A stretch of DNA of 64,000 bases, from NCBI GenBank assembly GCA_016785225.1, contig JAFBJZ010000357.1, forward strand, positions 687,501-751,500, given 5' to 3'. The notes beneath the pieces were generated by a model, which was not told where the DNA came from, ran no database searches, and saw only the letters and a program-made list of their open reading frames with translations. The stretch comes from Psettodes erumei. Taxonomy: Eukaryota > Chordata > Actinopteri > Pleuronectiformes > Psettodidae. The position numbers and the translations under genes are program-made. Shown piece by piece: positions 52,481 to 64,000 of the stretch (its first letter is position 1; every line of letters starts with the position of its first letter).

Positions 52481-53790
52481 CAGTTTGATAAATCTCAAAC
52501 TTGGATTCATCCAGGTCTTTTTCTTTTTGAAGTAGATCAAATTCACCAGTGTCATCAGTGAGTGTCATCGCATGCCTTAGAAGTAATAAAACTAAGAAAA
52601 AATCATATTTTGTATAAAGGAGTTCAGCCCGTCAATGCCCCAAATTTGCTTATATTTGATCACTGATCTTGAATAGTTCAGATGAGATGCTGTCTGAAAT
52701 GTCTCACAAAATTATGCATTCACTGACTAAACATATTAGGCATTCCTGTAGGTTTTTTACACTGCAAAAACTAAAACTAGGTACCTTCACATGTAATGAA
52801 ACACATAATGTCTTACTTCAGTCGCATTGAACAGTGTAGCCTCCTACTTCACCTGTATTAATAATCCCCCAAAAGGTCATACAGTATGTTATTCTTTTGA
52901 AAAAATCCTATAAAATTGGATGGAACCCCTTTCAAGAGCTCCACTGAAATCCCTCTTTGCAGCTGGCTTGAAAATTTGAAACCTGTTATAACCATTCCAC
53001 ATTCCTCCATAACAGTCTTAATGCTAGGATCTAGCGGAAAAAATTAATAAGTATATTCAATTCAAGTGTAGATTGAAGTGAGACATTATCTCAAACTATT
53101 GGAAAAAGCCTAAAACCTTTAATTAGCCACTGTATGCACTGTCTCTGTAGATAAAATGCATTATTATAAATTTCCTCAATACTCCAATATTTACAGTGAT
53201 GGTTATAAAAATAAAGTATTTCCCAGGACCTTTACTTCAAAAAGTCAGATCGAATCAGTCAGATACCTTGTATTAATCTCTCCTTCTGTCCTTGCAGCTG
53301 CAGGGGCATTGATGCTGCCTAATGTGTCAATAGCTGACAATAGAGCAAAGCAACTTAAAACAAATAGGACCTTCAAAAGACACAGCTCATCAAGCAAGAG
53401 TCCAAAGGATGTTCAAAGCTAACAAATAATGATACTGGAATTGCTGCTGATTGCAAAAAATGTTACATTGCAGCCAAATCTGGGCTGCAAAGCTTTAAAC
53501 TCTCTGATTCATCTGTGCTTTAAATATCCAGCTCTGTGATCAGTTAATCAGTAATGCATATTTGTCTTTACTTTTCAGTGAGATAAGGAGGATGAGTGAA
53601 GTCCTCCTCTACTCACATTCAAATGGTACAGAGAAAGTCATCAGCTAACACAACTAGTAAACAAGGTAATTGCATTTTTATTATAGAATGAGTTGAAGTT
53701 GTTTATTGTTGTTTTATTCATAAAAAAGTAAATAAATACATATGAGCTGGGGGCAACACTTGGTGCAGTATTTTTGACTCCAATAACCTA

Positions 53791-53807
53791 ATATATATAT
53801 ATATATA
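53791..53807. repeat. (AT)n run
   Basis: A short uninterrupted AT dinucleotide run about 70 bp before the larger AAT repeat. Confidence 0.8.
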
Positions 53808-53878
53808 ATTTGCCATGAAATTATAGAAATTCATCCCCAGAGGATGAATCACAATGAGTTTTGGTGATTTGGTTAATG

Positions 53879-53887
53879 ATAATAATA

Positions 53888-53958
<71 letters not shown>
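53879..53958. repeat. (AAT)n trinucleotide microsatellite
   Basis: About 26 near-perfect ATA/AAT units with one GTA interruption. It creates spurious poly-Ile and poly-Leu open frames on the two strands. The length predicts high polymorphism. Confidence 0.95.
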
Positions 53959-53959
<1 letters not shown>

Positions 53960-54299
53960 TTTTGCTCCTCAATTTTCATCTGGCGCCATCATGAGGTCAG
54001 AAAGAGGAAGAAAAATTTCTTTCAATTTCTGTGGGTTCAGGTGCTGCACACTAATAATTCTCCTGTCGGTGATTGCCGAAGGGAGTGAGGAGATGAAAGG
54101 ACATTGGGGGGGGGCGCAAAAGCAAGAGTGGAAGATATTAAATAGCACTAAACTGGCAGCAGAGGGACAGGAAGGACTCATCTCATCAAGAATGTGATTA
54201 TGAGTATCTGCATCAAGAGTTCTCTGCAATCTCCCGCCTTCACTGTCAGCACAATTAACAACATCTCTCATTGCTTCCATACCAGCCCTGAGTTTCAGA

Positions 54300-56680
54300 T
54301 TTCATAGATAGTGTTAATATTTAGATTGATACTCAGGCCAAGTTGGATAAATGACCACAAATGACCCAAACCAAAAAGAGCCAGGTGGAATCAGTTGGTT
54401 AGAGAGAGGAGGGAGGAGGTAGGGGTGGGGGCCGAGTTAAAAAGCTCAGCTGACAGTCATTTTCTTTCAGCATCATGCTGTCATGCATATCAAGCCAAGA
54501 TCACAGAGCAGAGATGTGGAACGTATCAATCCAAATATATCCATTGCATCATTTTTCTTGTCTTACAAGAAACTCTGTTTTGTCTTTGTCAAACTGTTTA
54601 TGCTACATTCACAACTGACTCAGTCAAGAGCTGAGATTCCTTAAAAAAGGCTTTTCATTCAACATCAAAATGAAATCAATTACTAAAAATAATTATGATA
54701 TCCTCGAGGGGTGCTCTGTGTGTTCAGAAGTCACTGCCAACAGACAGATATTTCAAAAAGGTCATGGTAAGAGCTGCTCAGAGTGCTGTGAGTGTCTCAT
54801 TGGAGCCTGATTGATGGTAAGAGGACAGGGGCTGCTGTGCTTCAAAGGAGCCTTCTTCAAATGGTGTTGACAGCTCCTCCACAATTACTAAGTGCTTTAA
54901 TAAATAACACAATACTTTGCCAATGGTGGTACTGAGCTGCAATAATAAAGGTAATAGGTGTTACAAATGTAATGTCATACCATTATCCTTTGAGTATGAG
55001 CACACAAAAGTCCTTTTTTCCCATGCTGATACTAACAACCCACTTTTGGCCTCTTGCACCAGTGGTAATACATGTAGAGATACTGTCTAATGGCAGTATT
55101 TGACTAACACACAGTCAGATACTCACAGGTGGTCCAACTGAATGCTAAAATTGTCTTTTCTTTAGCTTTCAGAATTCTTTGTACACTCATGAAGAAACAC
55201 AGATAAGACTTGCCTCTTCCTTTTAGTTTTCTTTTATTTAGATTTCACACATACAGATGAAAAGAGGAATCAAATCTTTTGAATCAAAGGATTGAACAGG
55301 TGACCAACACGTACCACAAGATGCTATGCATACAGCTGAAGCATGAAAAAAGGATATACACACTAAAAAGTAAAACCTATTTCTTGTTGTTATACAGAAG
55401 GCTATATCTTATGGTTAAAATAACAAGGTATTTTTATTTACAGTACACTGTGGCCCAAAGTAAGGTCACAGCATTTCAGATCAATCAGGCCTCAAAAAAT
55501 ACAATCAGTATCAAACAACTCAGTAAATAGTTTGTCATTTCCTTATGAAAACTGTGTTTTACCTTAAACACTGTGACCAAAAAGGTTACTGACTACAACA
55601 CAGAGTGAACATTCACATTCACAAACCATATGCTAATGAAATTCAAAAAATATTTAACTAAAATAATAGCAATTTAAGCAAACATTTATGGAACCATTTA
55701 TGGAACCAGCAGCTGAACAAAACCTTGATAACTAACATACTGTACTCCTCAGAAAGCAGACCATGAAATAGCCTCTTTTACATTTCCTCTGGCTCAGAGG
55801 CCAGCAGAACAATGGCATTTGCAACACTTTGACTTTTGTGGATTGCTCACATTTTCTATTCTGTTCTATTAGCATACTGTGGCACTTTGTCTCACTGAAC
55901 ACATCGCCTTGAGGGTCTGAGCAGAGTGTAAATGCCACTAGTTGGTGGTTCAGCAGTAATTACACTCAAGGCCTCAGCTATGCGAAGATTTAAATAATTC
56001 AGGAAAGCCATCTTCATTCAGTTAATTAAAAGTTTCCTTATGGCTTGAGCGTGCAGTACACATAACCCCCACCCCTTTCTAAACTCTCCAACACCAGCCT
56101 CTGGGACTACTTTTAGAGACGCTTGTCACTGGCTAACTGTACAGAAATGCTGAGGGAAAAACCAAGATGCAAGTTGAAGGGGAAAGAAGAGCCGAGGAAG
56201 AAAACAGAGGTAATTCTCACCTTGGAGACTCGCTCCATGCATGACTGTCAACCAAGGTTACCTGCTTTTCTTATTGACGTTGTATTTGATACTCCTTCTA
56301 GCAGAATCAATGATTGGGTGTGTAACAACATAAATCACCAGTGAGTACCAATGCTGGGTCATGTATCACTTCAGATGCCATTTTAAGAGACAGATGGGAG
56401 ATTGACAGGAACTAGAGACCATGTATGGATGTGCTGGTCTCTACAGTGTTTAGTGGGTAGCACCACAAGTGGTGGTTCAGTATTTCAGTGATTCTTAATG
56501 GGAAAGAGTGCAGGGGGAGGCTGGCCAGCATTCACATATTTCCCCTGATATAATCAGCAATTTAAATAGGAAAATGTTGTAACCCTGGAGCAAAAATGAT
56601 AAAAGAGCATTACATTTATGTCAGGCTTTGTCTTGCATACATTGTGTTTACACAAGTAAGGTCTTGATTATTCATAAATT
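54300..56680. other. Spacer, nothing recognised
   Basis: AT-rich sequence with scattered short open frames lacking any family motif, good codon bias or splice context. No RNA gene pattern noticed. Confidence 0.55.
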
Positions 56681-56693
56681 CAAAATTTTTTTT

Positions 56694-57020
56694 AAGGATA
56701 ACAGGATGCAAATGCAGACATAAGACAACAGCAGGTAGATGCAGAGAAGATATTCAGTAAATTAAAATAAGCCTATAGGTACTCCAGCAGGAAGACAGGC
56801 AGGCTGATGCAAAAGCGGAAAAACTGCAGAAGGATGAGGAAACACAGGGGTACTGAATATAGGGACTGGTAAAGAGTGAGGGGAATGAGTCTTGAATACA
56901 CCAGGGAGGTTGGGGCAACTGTGAACAGGTGAAACACACCAGGGTGGGGCAAACAATCACAAAAGGAGAGAACACAAACAGATTCAGGAAGTAACTCCAA
57001 AGTAAAACAGGAACTAGTCC
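56694..57020 (+). repeat. Interspersed repeat, copy B
   Basis: Longer partner of the repeat at 40291-40531: AAGGATAACAGG, GCAGGTAGATGCAGAGA, AGGTACTCCAGCAGG, GAAACACAGGG, GGGAGGTTGGGGCAACTGTG with AACAGGTG after it, then TCAGGAAG and AAAACAGGAACTAG. A T-run precedes it. The reverse-strand open frames it contains are repeat shadows, not genes. Confidence 0.7.
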
Positions 57021-58385
57021 AGAGTCCAGAGCCTCTTAGGGCAGATGTGTTGTGTTAAATCTTCATTGAATTTTTCACTGATACTTAATGCCAATTACAA
57101 TTATGTGCAAATAAGAAAGACACTCAGACTTTAAAACAATGCGTGTACTGTATGATTGTTTTTTTTACTGCAAGCTAAACCATTTCACATAATTCATAGA
57201 TAATAGTACATACAAAATGTAAATATGTACAGCTGATAATCAGAATGATTCAGTGGCTGTTATGAAGGCAGGAACAGTGCCAGAACAGAGAAAGTGTCAG
57301 ACATGATTGGTGCTTGTCCAGTATGCTGGTGTGGGAAATTCCCCCAAGGGATTTTATCATGGGAATATCATGTACTATACATGTCATACAGAACAATAGA
57401 AGGTCCATATATAGCTGAGAAAATACAAATGGATCTAAATGGATCTTTTCCAGTAAAACAGACACATAAACCAGGCTGCAAGAGGATTACATGTGGCTGA
57501 ATCATACAATATGACAAATAAACATTTCAGACAAAGGTAAGGTTTTTACTTCCCGGTGTCACTTAGAAGCACACAATATTACTTTTCATTGGCTATATTT
57601 ATAGAAATTAGTGTCTTTCCTTTTCATCAAAAAACACGACAAAACAAAAAACAGTGTCTTGGCTCTTCCACAACATCTTCACTGTGATACTGTTTGCCAG
57701 GGGGCAAACAATCCAAATGTCCCAGGAGATAGCACAAGTCCATTAAGCTGTACCACCAAGTACATCACATCAATCAGTTCCCGCCTGAAGGAACTCACTG
57801 AAACTGACAAAAGACCCTCTCTACTGATTCTGTTGTTTTACCACAAAGAAAAAAGGAAATTAAAAGAGATTAAAAACCTTTGAGCTGCAATCCAGAATTT
57901 TACAGAAGTCTGCATTCCTTGCACATTGTTACCTGCTGGTGTGGTTTGCCAGTGAAGAAAATGCAACTGCTACTGGGTAAATCCTTCATCCTTATTAAAA
58001 ACTGTACCTCACTTTTGCACATTGGTTCTTACAGTATACAGATTAAACAAATAAGGTATAATGTCTTCAGTGTGAAAGCTGTGGGAAGGAAAGATTTTTG
58101 TTGTTTTTGTTTTTTAATTTGGCCCCTCCATCTGTGTCCGCATTTTTATGTGTATGCTAAACTAAGCTAAGGTCTATCAGCTCTAGCTTCCTATTTACAG
58201 TCCAGATATGAGTATTTATGTTCTGTGTATTTATATTCTCATGTAACTCCAGGCACCAACCCTCACCTCCAAAGGGAATTTCACATTTCAGTGTTTTAAT
58301 TTGATTATGTATCGCTGTGATTTCCATGATTTGTATGATTGTTTTCTGTGACACAGATACTAATAGCTATCTCTTTTGTCCTGTA

Positions 58386-58796
58386 AGATATGGGTCGCCT
58401 GTGATGCACAATCCAGCTACTTATGGAAGAGGCAATACAAGGAAGAAAAACCTGGGGGTGCATGCTGTGTTTGACATGACAGATGGACTGAGGCAGCACA
58501 GTGTTACGTGTGACAATTTATTCACCTCTAGTGAAATTAGACAGAATCTCCTGAGCAGGAAGATCACCACAGAACATGCCTGAACTGCCCTACTACTGCA
58601 TATCTCGCAACAAGCCGGAGAGAGGCCTTCTCATTTCCTTTATCCCCATCACCACCCTATAGTTTCTTACCTCCCAAAGAAGAACGGGGATGTGGTCCTT
58701 CTGAGCACACTGCACCAAATGACTGAGGTCAGTGATGGTGAGACCAGGAAGCCAACCATCATTCTAGACTACAAGCACAGGGATTAAATCTTACAG
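58386..58796 (+). mobile_element. piggyBac (PGBD4-like) transposase remnant
   Basis: One frame reads YGSPVMHNPATYGRGNTR, then KNLGVHAVF, HSVTCDNLFTSSEIRQNLL, and, after an in-frame TGA at 58581, VSYLPKKNGDVVLLSTLH and KPTIILDYKHRD before TAA at 58794. This matches the piggyBac core around the catalytic Asp (DNxFTS) and the conserved SYxPKKN-VVLLST block. The N-terminal part and the C-terminal zinc finger were not found, and the segment between the two blocks has lost the usual RKNKPELP register. A dead copy. Confidence 0.75.
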
Positions 58797-58799
58797 CTG

Positions 58800-60821
58800 C
58801 AGGAGGATGATCATCTTCCATAACATCATTGTCCTGATACAATTCCTCGGTGACAAGAAGGAACAAGATCAACCCTGCCTGGATGCCTGATAAGCAGAAG
58901 AAAGCACTTACAGCGCTCACTCACTATGATGGCCAGGGTTTGATTGTGTGATTACTAATAGCAGAGCAGGAACTACCACAGTTCCCACAAATACTTTGTT
59001 AACAATGTACAATGATCCCTTTAGAGAAAATATCAGCTTCATCAAAATTAGAAAGATTTTGAGCCCAGATTGGTTTTTCATCAGGCTCAGAGGCATCAAA
59101 CTGACTCAGGTGTGTGCCAAAGAAAAAATCTCATAGTGCTTGATGGGTGAGGCTGCAGGCACATTTATCCAGGCTCAGTAAGATATAAATAGTAATATGC
59201 AAGCTAACATTGTCAACAAGGAGACAGGGTCAAAGCAACAAATATAAAATACTATCAATGAATCAATTCAAGAATTACAAAAATATATACAAAATCACTC
59301 AAAGAACAATCACAAGAACAAAGTCAGGCACAGCTATCAGTTCAGTAAAACATGATTAAAACAGCATCAGCTTCCAGGGTGTAATATGCCAATTTAGGTT
59401 TTAGTTTGAAATTATATTTAGATTGGAATCCCACTTGAGTGTCTTCTGTTACAATCTTATCATGCATTCCACCTCCCTGTTTATTTCAATCTCACATGCC
59501 TGAGTCAATTTCATACCTTTATATCTCATGAAGAACCAAAGTGGGCTCAACGTGTTTTAATTTGTTTAAATTAAATAAAGTGTCTGTGATTCCCCATCAT
59601 CTGTAAAATATTTGGTATCTGATAATCATCAAAATATTAACATATCTTTGTTCATATTAATGTCTTTATTGTTGAACTGAAGATAATGCAGGCTTTGTTG
59701 GCAAAAAACAATACACACAGATTTATATCTGTCTCTGTTACTTCAGTTTTGCCAAATTCACCTCATTACTTAGCAAAGGCTCCAGGGAGTTGCTTCCAGG
59801 GGCTGCACACATCCACGAGATTACACCTGGAAGCAGCAAAGTCCACATACTGTACAGGTCATTAGTTTGCCACAGAGTAACTGCATTGCAGCAATGCTTC
59901 GAGTTCCCTCCAGTAAACATTACTCAACTGCAGACCAATCCTGGGAATAAGAGAGGGAGCCAGCTGAATGATGACATGTCATTTATGGGTGTCTGGGTGT
60001 CTGCTGCAGACAGCGAACACTGATTTTCATATGGCACTTCCCAGTGTCTCATAACTTCATTTATTGGACATCTTGTGTCATTTCTTTTGTTAAACATACA
60101 TTTCATGAGAAGTCATGTCGGAGCTGTGTCACATGCATCACATTTCCATTGCAGGCATAATCACAGTCAATATGTTATGAAAAAACTATGTACAGCAAAT
60201 GATATTAATAAGAGTAATAGTGATAACAGTATATGATTTTTCAGTTTATAAAATTGCAAACATGTGGGTATTGGCATTGCCACATTATACAGAAAGTAGA
60301 TTGTGTCTTATTTTGAATACACATTCGAATTAAAGATAGGTTTTAAGATTAACAGCTCACACATCAGTTTAACACTGCAATGAACACTGGCTTGATATCT
60401 ACAAGATTTGCAGAAAATTTCCATTGTCAAAAACATAAAGAACACACACAATACATAGCAGTTTGCAACCTGTACATGTGTGGTATACACAGATGGCTCC
60501 TTATGTGACAAGCACAATGATTGTTAGAGAACAATGTTACATTTTTCCTTTCTCCATTAAACAAGTCATTGTTACAGACATTTCTTGTTTTACATTCAGT
60601 AATCTGGAGTCCACAAACAATTCACATATAGCGCCAACATGTCTTTAAGAAAGACACTTTCAGATTTTCAGTCACTCAGTCGCTCCAGAACTTTAAAAAG
60701 CAGATCATAGTTTCCCCCCTGTGGTGCGTTTTCCTTTGCAGGATGAGGTATTTGCCAGAAGAGATGCTGTAATTCATCATTCCTCCCTCACTCTGATGAG
60801 TGAGTAAAGTGACTTTCCACT
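58800..60821. other. Presumed drd2 3' UTR and flanking spacer
   Basis: No coding exon recognised. Part of the right side should be the drd2 3' UTR, transcribed leftward. Reverse-strand AATAAA hexamers occur at 60060-60065 and 59665-59670, about 0.76 and 1.15 kb past the stop codon. I cannot tell which is used. Confidence 0.45.
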
Positions 60822-61059
60822 TTAGCAGTGCAAGATCTTAATGAATGCCTTTCTGAACTCGACATTAAAGGTGGTGTATATGATTGGATTTACAGCGCTA
60901 TTCACGTAGCCCAGCCATGTGAAAGCATTATACATCTCAGTGGGAACCTTGCATTTTGTACAGTGGGTGTTCAAAATATGTGTAATGAAAAATGGCAGCC
61001 AACATATGATGAATACACCTGAGGAGATATGAGAACAATGATGAAAATATTAAAAAATC

Positions 61060-61098
<39 letters not shown>

Positions 61099-63557
61099 GA
61101 AAGTGATGAAGAAGGAAGCTCTTACATTAGACACCCAACTATGGGTGATATACAGAGATGTTGGATTCTAAAATATAGGTGCCACAATGATTTCCTTCCA
61201 TTGCATCACTGCCTGACTTGTTTTCAGGTTCTGTTTTACATCTTACCAAAAAATGAGATGGAAATAAAGATAAATGTGGAGGCAGCCAAGGACCTCAGAT
61301 GGCTGGAAACTTGTACAAAAGAAAAACAGTTTTCTAAATTTGCATGCTACAGGATTAACATGTGTGTGTCAAATTATATAACACAAACATTGGTCTTGAT
61401 AAGTATGAAGTGCTCCCCCCGCTGATTCAGTGTTGTGATCCCTGCTTTTTGTTTTGCTTGTTGCTTTTTGATTGTGGAAATTTCTCATTTCATGGTGGTA
61501 TACTCAAATAAAACAGAATTTGATGCAATTTATCCACAGTGCAACTGATCATAAATCATCTATACCAAATAGGACATAAAGAAAAAAGTAGAAAGTAAAT
61601 CAACTCACCAAGAACGATGGCTAACATCTGAGTTGCCTTCTTCTCCTTCTGCTGGGAGATCTTCCTCTTGCTCATAGTTTTCACGGAGGTCTGGGTCTTG
61701 CCGTTGGGTAAGGCCTGTGTCTGGAAGGTTTTGGCCACAACAGGTACTGGATTCCCAAGAGCCTCTTTGGGAGGATCTCCATTCTTTACTGCTCTCTGAC
61801 CATTCTCAGGGGGTGTGGGAGGTGCAGAGGTGGGGCTAGCAGTAGCCTTGTTGGGCATCAGTTGCTGGTGGCTCGTGGCCGGGGTGTCTCCGAGAGCACA
61901 CTGTGGCTGCTGCTTCTGTTTCTGGCTGCTGCCGCTGTTGTTCAGCTCATCCAGCTCCAGATCTTCTCCTTCATTGACAACGTCTTTCATGAAAATCTGA
62001 GCAAGTTCACAATGAGCAGAAAGATGGTGATTTTCCTTTATGTTTTTGAAAATGGGTGACATTTAAAATGATGGAAAGTGAACAGATAACAAACTAACAT
62101 GTTTCCAGTCTTTAATGTAGAGTTTCTGTGCTTACAGATTCAGGAAGGATTCTTTTCATGCTACATTGTCTCTAAGAAATTGAGGAAAACTTCAAGGTGA
62201 CACTGTGTTCATTTTTTTACAGGAAAACAATATGTTTCCAACAATTAAACTTTTTTAGAAAATACAGGCTGTGAACAAAGTAAAAAAAGAAGGAGCACAC
62301 ACCACTTTCTTCTTGTTGACAGGAAAACTCCCATTAGATTTAACAATCATGGTGCACAGCCTCACATCTTCTGGATGAGTGCACTTATCCTGAAATGAAA
62401 GCAGCTGTGTCAGGCATGGAGAGGTTAAAATGTCAAAGCACAACTTACAAAAGGGCTGCCTAAGAGTCCCACTGCCTGTTGGGTCAGATGAGGCTACATT
62501 GAGCTCTGTAACAGAAAGACTGTTAAGCAAGAATCTGATGCTGCAGCTTCAACCATAGCTGCAAGTCAATTAAGTTGACAGAAAATTAGAAGCTGAGATT
62601 ATTCCAGCAAGATGAAACAAACCCATCCAACATTTAACAGTATAATTTAAACTTCATTTAAATTAAGTTCTTTGGCCCCATAACGATTATGCGCAAAATC
62701 TGTCAATGTGCTACCATATAATGACTTCAGAGATCATTAAATTGCACTCTAATGTGTGGTCTATATTCCCTGTAAACTCCCTGTCTGTTATAAATGCTTT
62801 CTCTGACCTCATTCTATAAGACATGCATGCACACACACACACACAAGTCACACTGTAATGTAGTGCCCTGGATAAAAATCACTTGGCTTCCTGTGCAGAG
62901 CCCATTGAGTTTCACGATGTCAGTAAAATCAATAACCAGAAAAGCGAAAGGTTATTTGAGAGCCATCATGGTTGGTGTTGTGTGGTGCCTTTTGACGCTA
63001 AAATATACCAGTACAATATAAACTTAAAATCATACTTGGCCTCCAGTATGGAAGCAATTCTGGCATATTTCATTTCCATAGAAGAGGGCAAAACACTTGA
63101 AATGCCTTAGGTATAACTGAGCCATGCCCTGTCAGTCCCTTGTCTTAAATGTTATCCTTTTTTTCCAGAAAATCAATTCCCTTCTTCTCCCTATGTTCTG
63201 ATGTTTTCATTTTGTACAAACAGGTTGAAAAAGAAACCAGTCTACGATGTTCAGAAAAGATGAAGATGTCTGGAATGTGAATCAATGTCAGTTTTCATGT
63301 GAATGTCATAAAAGTGTGACCTGTCAACAACATTTTACCCCAGCTCACCTTCAGCGATGTTGCCATATCAGTGTCTGCAGCCTGACACAAACGCTGCTTC
63401 GGTTTTGTGTTTACACGTTTCCTGCGCTTCCTCAGGACCACATAAATTTGCACATAAACCAGCAGAGTGATGATGAAGGGAACATAGAAGGACACAATGG
63501 AGGAGTATACCACAAAGGCCGGATTGGCGATGACACAGAATGACTCATCACGAGTAG
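60822..63557 (-). CDS. drd2a: Dopamine D2 receptor, 3' half (last four coding exons)
   Basis: Gi/o-coupled plasma-membrane receptor. Exons in transcript order: 63557-63349, 62389-62303, 61996-61609, 61018-60822; phases agree. The first gives the end of extracellular loop 2 (FCVIANPAF), TM5 with the ligand serines (VVYSSIVSF) and RKRRKRVNTK. The second is the alternative 29-residue cassette. The third is a long Pro/Gln/Asn-rich intracellular loop 3, diverged from mammals, ending SQQKEKKATQMLAIVL. The last gives TM6 CWLPFF, TM7 NPIIY and the terminal FRKAFIKILHC. TM1-TM4 exons lie beyond 64000, so the gene is partial. Convergence with ankk1 supports drd2a rather than a teleost duplicate, but the a/b assignment is inferred. 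Confidence 0.95.
61063..61095. repeat. (GA)n repeat, (TC)n in the drd2 transcript
   Basis: About 16 AG units on the + strand. In the drd2 pre-mRNA this is a (UC)n run about 42 nt upstream of the last acceptor (CAG at 61021-61019), close to the branch-point/polypyrimidine zone. Confidence 0.9.
62303..62389 (-). CDS. drd2a: D2-long specific 87-bp cassette exon of drd2
   Basis: Exactly 87 nt, phase 0 on both sides, flanked by TTTCATTTCAG and GTGTGT. It encodes DKCTHPEDVRLCTMIVKSNG and SFPVNKKKV, the counterpart of the human insert that separates D2-long from D2-short. Skipping keeps the frame, so both isoforms are possible here. Confidence 0.9.
62830..62845. repeat. Short (AC)n run
   Basis: Eight AC units in the drd2 intron between the exons at 62389 and 63349. 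Confidence 0.8.
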
Positions 63558-63837
63558 CTGCAAAGATAAGCACAGGGTGAATAAAGACATCAGGGTGGAT
63601 GTTGTTTCATCCAATTTTTTGTGTGTTTTTGTCACTATGACACATTGAACCTTTACAGTATGGGGAACTTAGTTTGGCTTGAACTTTGTGCTTTTATTTT
63701 ATCTCTTTAAAATTCATCGAAAAATGTGACCACTCTCCTCACTTGAAGGTAGTTCTAACAATGTTCCTTTCTCTCCTCCCATTCTCTTAGCATCACAATT
63801 CTTTTTATTCCTGCCTACATCTCTCGCTGACCTCCCT

Positions 63838-64000
63838 TATAGCTTATCCAAAATGCTGCCACAGGACTTCTACCTGGTGCCAAACATAGAGATCAACCCA
63901 TTTACTCTGCACTGATTGCTTGTAAAATTTGAACTTTAATTTATTTTCAAAGCCAGCCAAATTTGTCCCATAGGCTACATCACTGACTTGTTCACTCCCC
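63838..64000 (+). mobile_element. LINE reverse-transcriptase C-terminal remnant, cut by window edge
   Basis: The + strand reads LIQNAATGLLPGAKHRDQP, then SALIACKI, stop, and further degraded codons matching FKALNGLAP-type sequence in register. LIQNAAARLL...H is the familiar C-terminal block of fish LINE ORF2 proteins of the Rex1/CR1/L2 group. Several stops make it inactive. It lies in the drd2 intron upstream of the TM5 exon and continues past the edge. Confidence 0.7.

Noticed and set aside
53718..54088. Poly-Leu and poly-Ile open frames
   Set aside because: Produced entirely by the (AAT)n microsatellite.
56754..57000. Three overlapping reverse-strand open frames rich in Pro and Ser
   Set aside because: They lie inside interspersed repeat copy B and have no similarity to a protein family.
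1..64000. CRISPR arrays, tRNA or rRNA genes, bacterial operon features
   Set aside because: Looked for and not seen; the window is vertebrate nuclear DNA.

Overview
The window looks like nuclear DNA of a ray-finned (teleost) fish: genes with many short exons and GT-AG introns, AT-rich spacers, frequent CA/GA/AAT microsatellites, and decayed piggyBac, Tc1-like and LINE fragments. Gene content and order match the vertebrate NCAM1-TTC12-ANKK1-DRD2 block (human 11q23). All identifications come from reading the sequence and from remembered family features; no database search was run.

Layout. 1-5.04 kb: spacer, possibly holding the far 3' UTR of an upstream gene. 5.17-23.02 kb (+): ttc12, a dynein-arm assembly factor, reconstructed as 21 coding exons giving 699 residues, with a ciliary-type RFX X-box about 100 bp upstream of the start codon. 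One of its introns holds an antisense coiled-coil pseudogene. 23.81-35.82 kb (+): a gene I cannot match to a named family member. It encodes a signal peptide, a roughly 2,030-residue Ser/Thr/Lys-rich stretch in a single 6.1 kb exon, a C-terminal half of a ZP module (ZP-C), one membrane segment and a short Cys-containing tail. Its giant exon carries one frame break near 30.0 kb. 41.53-47.01 kb (+): ankk1, 9 coding exons, 747 residues, a RIP-type kinase domain plus 12 ankyrin repeats. Its catalytic Asp is replaced by Asn and its DFG reads DFA, so it is probably a pseudokinase. 47-60.8 kb: spacer with transposon relics and simple repeats. 60.82-63.56 kb (-): the last four coding exons of the dopamine D2 receptor gene, including the 87-bp exon that distinguishes the long from the short isoform. 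The 5' exons lie beyond the right edge. The window ends in a LINE reverse-transcriptase remnant.

The genes are unrelated in pathway: ciliary dynein assembly, a cell-surface or secreted mucin-like protein, a RIP-family pseudokinase, and a Gi-coupled amine receptor. ttc12, the ZP-C gene and ankk1 are co-oriented, and ankk1 and drd2 converge, as in mammals. The most novel item is the mucin-like ZP-C gene between ttc12 and ankk1, a position where I know of no gene in the human locus.
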